The position numbers and the translations under genes are program-made. The notes below the pieces were generated by a model that searched no databases, was not told where the DNA came from, and saw nothing but the letters and a program-made list of their open reading frames with translations. This document shows positions 20,259-27,908 of a stretch of DNA of 64,000 bases, piece by piece (the first letter of the stretch is position 1; every line of letters starts with the position of its first letter). Where the stretch lies: contig JAKMEY010000019.1 in the NCBI GenBank assembly GCA_022425725.1, forward strand, positions 16,575 through 80,574, written 5' to 3'. This DNA is from Ilumatobacteraceae bacterium. GTDB lineage: Bacteria > Actinomycetota > Acidimicrobiia > Acidimicrobiales > Ilumatobacteraceae.

Positions 20259-21316
20259 AGTCCCCTCACATAATCGACGACTGCTTCGATCTGTTCATCG
20301 GTCAGCATCGCACCGAATCCGGGCATGCGACCACTTCCCTGACCCTGGATGCCGTACTTGGCGCCATAGTTTGAACCGTTCTTGATGAACGAGATCATGT
20401 CATCTTCATTTGGGAATGCGGAGGCAGCCTTGCCGCCGGTGAGATTCCAGCCGAATGCACCTTGACCGGTGACCCCTGGGTCGCCCCAACTCCAACCTGG
20501 AGTGTGACAGCGTGCGCAGCTGTACGCCCCGCTTCCGAGGTCGAGGTTAAACAGCGCCTCGCCGTACGAGCCGTAGGTTCCATCATCGACCAATTGCCAC
20601 GCCCGGGTGTCAATATCACCTTGAATGTCGGCTGGGAGGTTGCCTGATGGGCAACTCTGTGGGTCGTCTTCGCCCACTCCACAATTTTCACGAGGGATCT
20701 GAATTGAGTGGAGGTAGGAAATCAACGTGTCGATCTGCTGGTCGTTCATTGGTCCGCCACCAGCGACACCCCATGGGCTCATCGGTGAGAAGGGCCGACC
20801 GTACACGAGGATGAATTTCACTTCTTCTTCGTCGAATCGGTAGAAGATGTTGTTGACGGCTGGAGCCTTCCAGTTGACCGCTTCGACCTCACCGGTTACG
20901 GGGTCGGTCACGTTCCATGCGGCCTCGCCTCCGGCACCGGCATAACCCCCGTGGCACCCGGCGCAGTTGAAGCCACCTTCGGCGGTTGGTGCGAAGAGGC
21001 GTTCGCCCCAATCAACAAAAATTTCTTCCTGCGCTTCGACTGCACCGGCTTGTCGTGCTGGTTCGAACACCCAGTAGAGAGGAAGTGCGATGACGATCAC
21101 AATGAGCAAAAGGACGCCGACGAACTGCACCATTTCAAGACGCCGGCCTTCGAGAACTTCGTCGTCGACATACTGCTTGCGGTTGGGTGCGAGCTCAATT
21201 TCGGAACCGAGTTCTTCGCGAGCTGACCGTCCGTTGAGTACGGCGTACACGATGAAGCCAGCCGACACGACGATGAGTAGCACCCATGCGATCGAAGTAG
21301 TAGTTAATGCGATCAT
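20255..21316 (-). CDS. Membrane-anchored diheme cytochrome c of the bc-type complex
   Basis: A 353-residue c-type cytochrome. Two helices at about 8-27 and 64-83 anchor it. Two heme motifs follow, CAGCH at 118-122 and CARCH at 267-271, each in its own cytochrome domain; candidate Met ligands are in FSPMSPWG and GRMPGFG. The two-domain design resembles the QcrC subunit of actinobacterial supercomplexes, which passes electrons from Rieske to the terminal oxidase, but the anchor here is N-terminal and double. It shares one base with the Rieske stop. I give no symbol because qcrC orthology is not certain. Confidence 0.85.
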   Translation of the reverse strand: MIALTTTSIAWVLLIVVSAGFIVYAVLNGRSAREELGSEIELAPNRKQYVDDEVLEGRRLEMVQFVGVLLLIVIVIALPLYWVFEPARQAGAVEAQEEIFVDWGERLFAPTAEGGFNCAGCHGGYAGAGGEAAWNVTDPVTGEVEAVNWKAPAVNNIFYRFDEEEVKFILVYGRPFSPMSPWGVAGGGPMNDQQIDTLISYLHSIQIPRENCGVGEDDPQSCPSGNLPADIQGDIDTRAWQLVDDGTYGSYGEALFNLDLGSGAYSCARCHTPGWSWGDPGVTGQGAFGWNLTGGKAASAFPNEDDMISFIKNGSNYGAKYGIQGQGSGRMPGFGAMLTDEQIEAVVDYVRGL

Positions 21317-22182
21317 CAGTGGTCACTTGCTCCCACGCAGTGAGGTCCTTCAGCTTCTTGCCCGGTGGTGTTCACTCCGATTGCCACGCCTTGAACAAAC
21401 GTTCCGGTGTCGACGGAGACATCGCCTGCTGCGGAGAACTCCAATGGGAAGTGGTCCATGCCTCGCGGGGCCGGGCCGCCCTTCTTCTCGCCAACACGGT
21501 TGTACTGCGAGCCATGACAGCCGCATTCAAACCATTGGCTTGAGGTGCACTGCGGAACACGACAACCGAGGTGAGGGCACTTCTGGTAAGAAGCGATCAA
21601 GCCCCGGCGCATTCCGACGAGAACTGATTCTCTGTAGACGCCCTCGGCCTTTGCAACTGCGTCGACCGGATATTCGGTGATCCACGAGCGGGCTTCTGGC
21701 GCGTAGAAGAACCCTTGGCCCTGCCGGATACCGGAGATGATGTCGTCATAGCGACCGATCGGTACCTTGCCGCCGAAACCTCCGGTCTTTGTTGGCCACA
21801 AGAAGCCGACGAACGATGCTGCAGCGAATGCGCCGATACCGGCGCTCATCAGTGAGATGGTCGCCCGGTTGAAGAACTGTCGTCTGCTCACGCCAATCGC
21901 GTCAGGGTCAGCAGGAACGAATGGCTCTGGGGCGAGGTCTTTCGCTGGCATGAGGTCAGTGCCCGCCCGAACTGCAGCGGCTTCGGCTTCGACCTCAGCG
22001 CCGGACGATACTGCTGCTTCGGCTCCCGCTGCTTTACGGGCGGCACGATCGCGGGCAACGGTTTCGTCGCTGAGGGCTCCTGCGCCTCGGACGTCGCTGC
22101 GGCGGGCAAGCGTCGCAAACGACGCTCCGGCGAGAACGACCAGCGCAATGACTGCGATGAGGATGACTGAAGTTGCGCTCAT
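21316..22182 (-). CDS. qcrA: Rieske [2Fe-2S] protein of the bc-type complex
   Basis: Rieske iron-sulfur subunit that takes electrons from menaquinol. The cluster ligands are in CPHLGC and CGCHGS near the C-terminus. The N-terminus has a helix at 6-22, an Ala/Glu-rich cytoplasmic stretch, then SRRQFFNRA at 99-107, a twin-arginine signal directly before the second helix, as in actinobacterial QcrA where the last helix is Tat-dependent. The start is ATG 22182, 7 bp after the subunit IV stop; earlier in-frame codons overlap that gene. Length is 288 residues. Confidence 0.92.
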   Translation of the reverse strand: MSATSVILIAVIALVVLAGASFATLARRSDVRGAGALSDETVARDRAARKAAGAEAAVSSGAEVEAEAAAVRAGTDLMPAKDLAPEPFVPADPDAIGVSRRQFFNRATISLMSAGIGAFAAASFVGFLWPTKTGGFGGKVPIGRYDDIISGIRQGQGFFYAPEARSWITEYPVDAVAKAEGVYRESVLVGMRRGLIASYQKCPHLGCRVPQCTSSQWFECGCHGSQYNRVGEKKGGPAPRGMDHFPLEFSAAGDVSVDTGTFVQGVAIGVNTTGQEAEGPHCVGASDH

Positions 22183-22189
22183 TTTGACC

Positions 22190-22966
22190 TCACAACTCGA
22201 AGAACAGTCCGTCACGCCAAGGAAGCGTGAAGTTGAAGCCAGGACCTCGGAAGAACGAGCCGATCATGACGAGCACTGCCCAGAACATGAGGTGCACGGT
22301 CATGAGAGATGTCGCAAACTTGCGATCCTCCGGCTTGTTCGAAGGGTTCCGGTCGATGTATGGGGCGAAAATCAGCACGATGATGCCAACTCCGGGGATG
22401 GTTACACCAGCCACCATTGGGTGGAACATGGTGAGCAACTCTTGAAGACCCAAGAAGTACCAAGGTGCTTTTGATGGGTTCGGGGTTTGGTTCGGGTTGG
22501 AGTGCTGCAGCAACGGAGCGTTCACCCAGACGGAGAACAGGAACGTGAATGCCAGACAGGCAAGGGCAGCTACGAACTCAGCAGCGAGCAAGTGCGGCCA
22601 TGTGTGCACCTTGTCGACGGGCGTTGCCTTTACCTCTTGAATTGAGCCCGACTTCACGACGGTCAACAAGCGTTGGGTGTGGCCTCCCGGACCAGCGCCA
22701 ACCGGAACCCCGCCACCGACGGGGGCGGCAGCGACGGCCTCGGCAGCTCGGTCGGCAACTGCGACGCCGCCGCCCGATGCCTCTGCCCCGCCTTCTGAGC
22801 GTGACTTCGCTGATTTCGAACGCTCCAACAGGTGAGCTGGAATACGCGAGTCACCAGCTGCTGCGCCTGCGTCTTCGGCAGGTGCAGCGGCTTCTGCGGC
22901 GGGTTCAGCCGCCTTCTCACGAGCTGCTTGTGCTCGCTTCAGTAGGTGTTCTGGAATCTCAGTCAT
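22190..22966 (-). CDS. Cytochrome b subunit IV-like protein (split cytochrome b, C-terminal half)
   Basis: C-terminal half of a split cytochrome b, equivalent to b6f subunit IV or Bacillus QcrC. From about residue 120 it has three helices with the family segments NPSKAPWYFLGLQELL (Qo-site region, PWY in place of PEWY), VTIPGVGIIVLIFAPYIDRNP and PWRDGLFFEL. In front is an unusual cytoplasmic Ala/Glu-rich extension of about 110 residues carrying two copies of an IPxHLLxR motif (EIPEHLLKRA near the start and RIPAHLLERS near residue 42). The gene starts 15 bp after the b6 gene. Confidence 0.88.
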   Translation of the reverse strand: MTEIPEHLLKRAQAAREKAAEPAAEAAAPAEDAGAAAGDSRIPAHLLERSKSAKSRSEGGAEASGGGVAVADRAAEAVAAAPVGGGVPVGAGPGGHTQRLLTVVKSGSIQEVKATPVDKVHTWPHLLAAEFVAALACLAFTFLFSVWVNAPLLQHSNPNQTPNPSKAPWYFLGLQELLTMFHPMVAGVTIPGVGIIVLIFAPYIDRNPSNKPEDRKFATSLMTVHLMFWAVLVMIGSFFRGPGFNFTLPWRDGLFFEL

Positions 22967-22981
22967 TGGGTCAGCCTCCGA

Positions 22982-23767
22982 TCAGAGCGGTCCACTGATG
23001 CCGCCGTCCTTGCGGACACGCCAGAAGTGGATCGCCATGAAAATGACGATGATGAACGGGAAGAACAACACATGCAACACGTACCATCGGAGCAGGGTTT
23101 CTGATCCGATTTCTGCGCCGCCTAGCAACACAAATCTCACCTCTTGTCCAAATACCGGTGTGTACCCCATCATGTTGGTACCCACCGCTACAGCCCACAT
23201 GGCGAGCTGGTCCCAAGGCAATAGGTAGCCGGTAAACGACAACAGCAACGTGAGTGTCAACAAGATGACGCCAATCACCCAGTTGAACTCTCGTGGCGGC
23301 TTGTACGCACCGTGATAGAAGACCCGAGACATGTGCAAGAACACGGCGAGCACCATGAGGTGCGCTCCCCATCTATGCATATTTCGTACCAAGAGTCCGA
23401 ATGTCACGGAGGTCTGCAGGTTGGAAATGTCATCCCACGCCGCAGTTGCTTCTGGCCGGTAGAAGAACATCAAGAAGATGCCCGTCACGGTGAGAAGAAT
23501 AAAGAGGAAGAAACTCAAGCCACCGAGGCACAGCGTGTAGCTGACCTTGACGGCATGGCGCTTCACCTTCACTGGATGAAGGTGATATAGCACCGAGTTC
23601 ATAATGACGTATGAACGGTTTCGAGGGCTGTCGGTGTAGCCCTTCCTGAAGATTGACCCGGGTCGGAAGATGCTGCTCCACACCTGTGATCCCTGAACGG
23701 AATCAACGGTCTGTTGCGCGCGCTCTTTCGCAGTGGGGCGGGGGGTTTCGTCGATGATCTTTGCCAT
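22982..23767 (-). CDS. b6-type cytochrome b (split cytochrome b, N-terminal half)
   Basis: Four-helix cytochrome b carrying two b hemes, 261 residues, strikingly like plastid b6 and Bacillus QcrB. Heme ligands are in MHRWGAHLMVLAVFLH (His-X13-His) and LHVLFFPFIIVIFMAIH (His-X14-His, the b6-type spacing). KPPREFNW, GYLLPWDQ and the terminal ISGPL are present. Cys80 in TLCLGG aligns with the Cys that covalently holds the extra heme c_i (c_n) in b6f and Bacillus bc complexes, so a third heme is predicted. It is preceded 7 bp upstream by the ferredoxin gene. Confidence 0.92.
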   Translation of the reverse strand: MAKIIDETPRPTAKERAQQTVDSVQGSQVWSSIFRPGSIFRKGYTDSPRNRSYVIMNSVLYHLHPVKVKRHAVKVSYTLCLGGLSFFLFILLTVTGIFLMFFYRPEATAAWDDISNLQTSVTFGLLVRNMHRWGAHLMVLAVFLHMSRVFYHGAYKPPREFNWVIGVILLTLTLLLSFTGYLLPWDQLAMWAVAVGTNMMGYTPVFGQEVRFVLLGGAEIGSETLLRWYVLHVLFFPFIIVIFMAIHFWRVRKDGGISGPL

Positions 23768-23774
23768 GTCGTGA

Positions 23775-24188
23775 TCAGAACCTCATGCCGTAGGCGTAGC
23801 CGTGGTTGTTAGTACGGGTATGACTTTCACCAGCAGACGTTGCTGGCCCTGCCTTACCGAGGATGATGACCCCGGTTGGGCAGCGGTCGACGCAGAGAGC
23901 GCATCGGGTGCAGATGTCGTCGTCGATGATGAACACGACATTGTCGGACGGATCATCTCCGGGGCGTTCAGTTCCTTCCGCCTCGGTGATGGAGTCCGGC
24001 TGCACCATATGAATGCACTTCCACGGACAAATATCGACGCAGCCCTCACACATGATGCATTCGGACTGGTCAATATGAATGAATTGCTTTGGCTTTACCG
24101 CGCGAGTGAGATAATCCGCGTCAACTTCGACGAGCGTGTACTCGTCGGTGTACGGCATCATCGGCGGGTTTGCGTCAGTACGAGCCAT
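23775..24188 (-). CDS. 2[4Fe-4S] ferredoxin-like protein encoded with the bc-type complex
   Basis: A 137-residue soluble protein with two complete cluster motifs, CIMCEGCVDICP and CTRCALCVDRCP, separated by about 40 residues (a bacterial-type ferredoxin with an insertion). Tail residues are Gly/His/Asn-rich (HTRTNNHGYAYG). It has no membrane segment and no signal peptide, so it should act in the cytoplasm. It lies 10 bp after the 160-aa membrane protein gene and 7 bp before the b6 gene. A ferredoxin inside a bc-complex operon suggests electron input or regulation on the cytoplasmic face, which is inference. Confidence 0.88.
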   Translation of the reverse strand: MARTDANPPMMPYTDEYTLVEVDADYLTRAVKPKQFIHIDQSECIMCEGCVDICPWKCIHMVQPDSITEAEGTERPGDDPSDNVVFIIDDDICTRCALCVDRCPTGVIILGKAGPATSAGESHTRTNNHGYAYGMRF

Positions 24189-24198
24189 TTCCGTTACC

Positions 24199-24681
24199 TC
24201 AGGCCTTCTTCACCAGAGGACGACCATACGAACTGGTTGGGAGTTCCTTCACGACCGACTCGCCACGCTTCTGCCACCAGATCCACATGAAGATCAGCAC
24301 GCCGAAGTAGTAGGCGTGCAAGACCACGACGATGATGTCGCGGATTGCTTCATATTGCAGGGTGAATGGGAACCAACCGTCAAAGGCTTGGGGCTTCAAG
24401 ATGCCTCCTGGCCCAAAAATGATTTTGCTGCGGTCCCAGCCCAGGTCTTTGTCAGCATGGTCAATCCACTGGTGTGGGACGATGCCGAATGCGAGAAACA
24501 TCACTCCGAATGCGTACACCGAACCCACCATGGCTTCGCCCCATGAGGTCGGTGTGCCAACTGGACGACGGCGGCCATACGGAATAACTGCAAAGGTCAA
24601 AATGTTGGACGCGATGAATGACACCAAGAAGGCCGTGTTCATTCCCGGCCACTCAAGAACGTTCCAGTTAAAAGCGATCAT
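24199..24681 (-). CDS. Three-helix membrane protein, first gene of the respiratory train
   Basis: No family recognised. The 160 residues contain three hydrophobic helices (MNTAFLVSFIASNILTFAVI, MVGSVYAFGVMFLAFGIV, IIVVVLHAYYFGVLIFMWIWW) and a loop with several aromatic residues (GGILKPQAFDGWFPFTLQYEA). The His residues in the second loop and last helix (VPHQWIDHAD, VLHAYYF) could bind a cofactor, but this is not shown. A strong AAGGAG site lies just before ATG 24681. It opens the minus-strand series leading to ferredoxin, b6, subunit IV and Rieske, so it is a likely accessory subunit. Confidence 0.78.
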   Translation of the reverse strand: MIAFNWNVLEWPGMNTAFLVSFIASNILTFAVIPYGRRRPVGTPTSWGEAMVGSVYAFGVMFLAFGIVPHQWIDHADKDLGWDRSKIIFGPGGILKPQAFDGWFPFTLQYEAIRDIIVVVLHAYYFGVLIFMWIWWQKRGESVVKELPTSSYGRPLVKKA

Positions 24682-24917
24682 CTCGCTCCTTATGCCTTTC
24701 CGTTGATCGTGCTCTGTGAAAGCATTACCCGCAGAGACTGTAGTCGCGCTGGCGTCCGAAACTCCTATTCCCAGAGCACGAGCGTCAACGAGGTTTCATA
24801 CATTCTGGCACCACTCACCCCGACTCACGTCAGGTTGTGCATAAGTTCATTGCGAAGAATCTGAACTCGTCGGTCGAAGATTCACGCGTTCGACCATTCG
24901 CCGTCTATCGTGTGAGC
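24682..24917. promoter_or_regulatory. Divergent intergenic region between the bc operon and cytochrome c gene
   Basis: This 236-bp gap must hold the promoters for the long minus-strand respiratory train and for the plus-strand cytochrome c. A 9-bp inverted repeat (CGTGCTCTG at 24708-24716 and CAGAGCACG at 24772-24780) could be a regulator site. A TTGACG hexamer on the minus strand (24788-24783) is a weak -35 candidate without a convincing -10. The ribosome site AAGGAG of the 160-aa gene is clear. No RNA gene is evident. Confidence 0.4.
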
Positions 24918-25748
24918 GTGACTGAGATTCCAGAGCATCTCCTTCAGCGCAGTCGCGAACGTCGCGCTGCCCTCGGTGGAGGCGACGCATCCCCAAGCGC
25001 CCCCGCAGAGACCACCAGTTCGTCATCGGCTCCCGTTCCTGCTGAGGCAGCTGCACCGTCTGGTCCAGCACCTCGAGCAGCTGCACCGGAGGCCGCAGCA
25101 CCTCCTCCTCCGAAGCCAGATTCCTTCGTCGTCTCAAAGTATCGCTCACGTAAGAAGGTTCCGGGTTGGGCGATGGCAGGGCTCGCTCTTCTTCCGATAT
25201 GGATGTTCATGTACGTCCGTTCGGTGACCGCTCAAGCCGAGGAGGCCTCTGGGCCTCTTGCAATTGGTGCAGAGCAGTACGCAACATGCGCCGGCTGCCA
25301 TGGTGGAAATGGCCAGGGTGGAGTGGGCTATCAGTTCTCCGAGGGTGAAGTACTGAAGACCTTCCCGAACATTGAAGACCAACTCCGCTACGTCTTGTAC
25401 GGAACCGGCGCATACAACATCGCTGGTGTCGTGAACTACGGCAACCCTGATCGCGAGGGTGGTCCGCACCTCAGTGGTGAGCGGGGCGTCATGCCGGGAT
25501 TCGCAGGGGCGATCACCGACTACGAACTCCTTGGGGCAGTCTGTTACGAGCGTTATTCGCTCGGTGGTGCAGACCCCGATGGCGACTACGCCGAAGAGTT
25601 CGAAAAATGGTGTGCTGAAGAATCAGAAATCTTCGTTGAGTTACAGGCGGGTGCTGCTCTTGCATCAATCCACGAAACTCACGAAGGCACCATCGAAATC
25701 GGTGACGGTCCCGCAGATGGATCACCTCCGATGATGATGGAGGGCTAA
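24918..25748 (+). CDS. Membrane-anchored monoheme cytochrome c with IPEHLL N-terminus
   Basis: A 276-residue cytochrome c. The cytoplasmic N-terminus starts with TEIPEHLLQRSRERRAALG, then a long Ala/Pro/Ser-rich linker, one helix (WAMAGLALLPIWMFMYV, about 88-104), then a periplasmic domain with CAGCHGG and a likely Met ligand in GVMPGFAG. I place the start at GTG 24918 because the following residues match the start of the subunit IV protein; GTG 24912 is also possible. It is divergent from the bc operon and only 1 bp from the next gene. A role as electron shuttle or bc-complex subunit is inferred. Confidence 0.83.
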   Translation: MTEIPEHLLQRSRERRAALGGGDASPSAPAETTSSSSAPVPAEAAAPSGPAPRAAAPEAAAPPPPKPDSFVVSKYRSRKKVPGWAMAGLALLPIWMFMYVRSVTAQAEEASGPLAIGAEQYATCAGCHGGNGQGGVGYQFSEGEVLKTFPNIEDQLRYVLYGTGAYNIAGVVNYGNPDREGGPHLSGERGVMPGFAGAITDYELLGAVCYERYSLGGADPDGDYAEEFEKWCAEESEIFVELQAGAALASIHETHEGTIEIGDGPADGSPPMMMEG

Positions 25749-25752
25749 GACG
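25739..25752 (+). promoter_or_regulatory. Ribosome-binding site and putative ACG start of the MenJ-like gene
   Basis: GGAGG at 25739-25743, inside the last codons of the cytochrome c gene, is followed by six bases and then ACG at 25750. Spacing is ideal for initiation at that triplet, and the cytochrome stop TAA (25746-25748) lies in the spacer, giving likely translational coupling. This decides the start in the absence of a standard codon. Confidence 0.55.
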
Positions 25753-26913
25753 GCAACGTCGCCCTCCTCGCACCACGACGTCCTCGTCATCGGCGGCGGG
25801 CCCGCTGGTGCATCTGCTGCAATTTCGATTGCCTCGAGAGGTCATTCAGTCGTCCTCGTCGAACAACGTGTTCCTTCACCTGCGTCTCACCGTTCATGGC
25901 TAGTGAACCACCAGGCAAACCGCGACCTCCTAAACGCTGGTGTGGTTATTGATGGTCACGCTGTCGATTCGGTTCGGTTTACCCACCGAACACGCCTGAC
26001 CGAACGCCCTCTCCGTTCTGGGAGCGCCATCGTCATTCGACAGGACGAGTTATTTTCCTCGTTGCGTCAACGGTGCCAGGAGCTTGGTGTCGTTGTCCAC
26101 GAGGAGACTCGGGCGACGAGTCCGATCATCGAGAGAGGGTTTCTGCGAGGTGCCGCATGCGATGACGCTCGTGAACTGCTGGCTGAATATTCGGTCATCG
26201 CAGATGGGGCGAACAGCACATTCGGTCGAGCCCTCGGTACTTACCGTCGCCGTGACCTTCCATATCTCGTCGCAGTGAACGGTGCCTGGAGTTCCCCATC
26301 GGCACATGAACCCAACATTGGTATCGACCTCGGTCTTGTTCGCGCCGATGGCCGACCATTGGCCGGCTACGGATGGGTGATTCCAGATGGGCACGGTGCG
26401 GTTACGGCAGGTGTGGTCGTGCCGTCAACCGTGCGAGATGTTGAATCAATCAACTTGCAGCAGGTATTGCTGCAAATGGTGTCGTCGGTCGGGCACGAGT
26501 GGGGACTTGATGCCGACTCGCCATTCGAACTCGGTCGTGAGCGTCGACTTCCAGTCGGCGGTTCGGTAGGCCCGGTCCTCGGGCCAACATTTATCGTCGC
26601 CGGCGATGCCGCATCAACCGCCGACCCCCTCAGTGGCATCGGGGTAACTGGCGCAGTCATGTCAGGCATGCTCGCCGGTGACGTTGTAGCGAACGCCGTC
26701 GATGAAGGAGCCTCTGCCCCATTGCAGCGCTATTCCGCTGACCTTAAGGCCGCACTCGGGCGGCGGCAACAACTCGGCAGGTTCATACTTCCCGTGCTCG
26801 GTCACCCTGCAGGGCGCTACCTGCTTCCCTTCGCAGCCCGATCCCGCACTGCCGCTGACCTATTGCTGCGATCAACGTTCGACATCTCACGGCCAAACCC
26901 GTTATCGAAGTGA
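25750..26913 (+). CDS. Geranylgeranyl reductase/MenJ-like FAD oxidoreductase, apparent ACG start
   Basis: FAD-dependent reductase of the geranylgeranyl-reductase family, which saturates prenyl chains; MenJ of mycobacteria does this to menaquinone. The frame gives DVLVIGGGPAGASAA (FAD Rossmann motif), a central VIADGANSTFGR, AGYGWVIPDG and VAGDAASTADPLSGIGV. The usual PCGDGL segment is replaced by SHRSWLVN. No ATG, GTG or TTG in frame exists before the FAD motif; the first at 25903 would delete it. ACG 25750 stands six bases after GGAGG at the end of the cytochrome gene, so it is the best start. A mutated or misread ATG is the alternative. Confidence 0.78.
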   Translation, partial: TATSPSSHHDVLVIGGGPAGASAAISIASRGHSVVLVEQRVPSPASHRSWLVNHQANRDLLNAGVVIDGHAVDSVRFTHRTRLTERPLRSGSAIVIRQDELFSSLRQRCQELGVVVHEETRATSPIIERGFLRGAACDDARELLAEYSVIADGANSTFGRALGTYRRRDLPYLVAVNGAWSSPSAHEPNIGIDLGLVRADGRPLAGYGWVIPDGHGAVTAGVVVPSTVRDVESINLQQVLLQMVSSVGHEWGLDADSPFELGRERRLPVGGSVGPVLGPTFIVAGDAASTADPLSGIGVTGAVMSGMLAGDVVANAVDEGASAPLQRYSADLKAALGRRQQLGRFILPVLGHPAGRYLLPFAARSRTAADLLLRSTFDISRPNPLSK

Positions 26914-26921
26914 ACTGTGCG

Positions 26922-27908
26922 TCAGGCGGTGGGTGAAAGAACGGTCTCGAGAAGCGCTGCCGGCGCTGCCCGTAACGCTTCGGTCGCACGGCCGTCTGGG
27001 AACTGTTCAGCAGCAGACACTGCCGACTCTACGAATGTCTTCGCAATTGTGCAGGCGGCCTCTACCCCTCCCGACCCTCGCACAATCGTGAGTGCTTCAA
27101 CTCGCTGCTTCTCGTCAAGAGTTTCACCTAAGAGTTCATGCAGTCGATCTGCCGCCGAGCCACCGTTCGCCAAGGTGCACAACACGGGCAGGGTGTAGAC
27201 CCCAACCTGCATGTCATGGCCAGCTTGTTTCCCAAGTTTCTCGTCGGTCGACACGATGTCGAGCACGTCATCGATGATTTGAAAGAGCATTCCGAACGAG
27301 TCGCCATACTCGGTGAGAGCATCGATCACTGGCCGGTCAAGACCAGCGACAATCCCACCGACCCGTGCTGACGTTGCGTACAGAGAGGCTGTCTTACCTC
27401 TGATCGACGCAAAGTAACTCTCGTTCGTTCGCGTCGGGTCGTAGGTGGTTCGAAGTTCTTCGATCTGTCCTTCACACAGCCATGCAATGGTCTTGGCTAG
27501 GAGGCCGGCCACTTCGGTACCGAGAGATGCTGCGATCTCCGAGGCCCGAGCGAGCAAGAAGTCTCCGGCGAGAATCGCTTGCAGGTTTCCCCACTTCGCG
27601 TTGACAGTTTCGACTCCACGGCGTGTTGGGGATTCGTCCATGACGTCGTCGTGGTAAAGAGATCCGAGGTGAACGAGCTCACATGACACCCCACCTCGAA
27701 CAACATCTTGCGGCATAGTGCCGTCGCCAAGAGCACCTGCAACCATGGTCAACACCGGACGCAGTCGTTTGCCGCCGGCGACAATGAGATGCTGCGCGAG
27801 CTCGGTGAGATGCTCATCGGAGGTCTGGACAGCCGAAAGAAGTTCGTCCTCGATCCGCTGGCGCTCAGAGCCGAGCACCTCGATCAGCGGGAAGTCGGAT
27901 TCGGCCAC
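26922..27908 (-). CDS. Polyprenyl diphosphate synthase (GrcC1/IspB-like)
   Basis: Trans-prenyltransferase making a long isoprenoid diphosphate, most likely the menaquinone side chain. The 328 residues show GGKRLRPVL, the first Asp-rich motif in LYHDDVMDESPTRRG, the GDFLLARA segment and the second Asp-rich motif in QIIDDVLDIVS. Chain length cannot be read with certainty. It converges with the MenJ-like gene (8 bp between the stops), a pairing that recalls menJ-grcC1 proximity in mycobacteria (family knowledge). Start ATG 27908. Confidence 0.9.
   Translation of the reverse strand: MAESDFPLIEVLGSERQRIEDELLSAVQTSDEHLTELAQHLIVAGGKRLRPVLTMVAGALGDGTMPQDVVRGGVSCELVHLGSLYHDDVMDESPTRRGVETVNAKWGNLQAILAGDFLLARASEIAASLGTEVAGLLAKTIAWLCEGQIEELRTTYDPTRTNESYFASIRGKTASLYATSARVGGIVAGLDRPVIDALTEYGDSFGMLFQIIDDVLDIVSTDEKLGKQAGHDMQVGVYTLPVLCTLANGGSAADRLHELLGETLDEKQRVEALTIVRGSGGVEAACTIAKTFVESAVSAAEQFPDGRATEALRAAPAALLETVLSPTA

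Noticed and set aside
24699..24790. Riboswitch or small RNA in the divergent region before the bc operon
   Set aside because: Only a single 9-bp inverted repeat with a 55-base spacing is present, with no conserved riboswitch core that I can recognise.
25903..26913. Treating the MenJ-like gene as a truncated pseudogene starting at GTG 25903
   Set aside because: The FAD motif is intact and in frame just upstream with a well-placed ribosome site, so an odd start is more likely than loss of the N-terminus.
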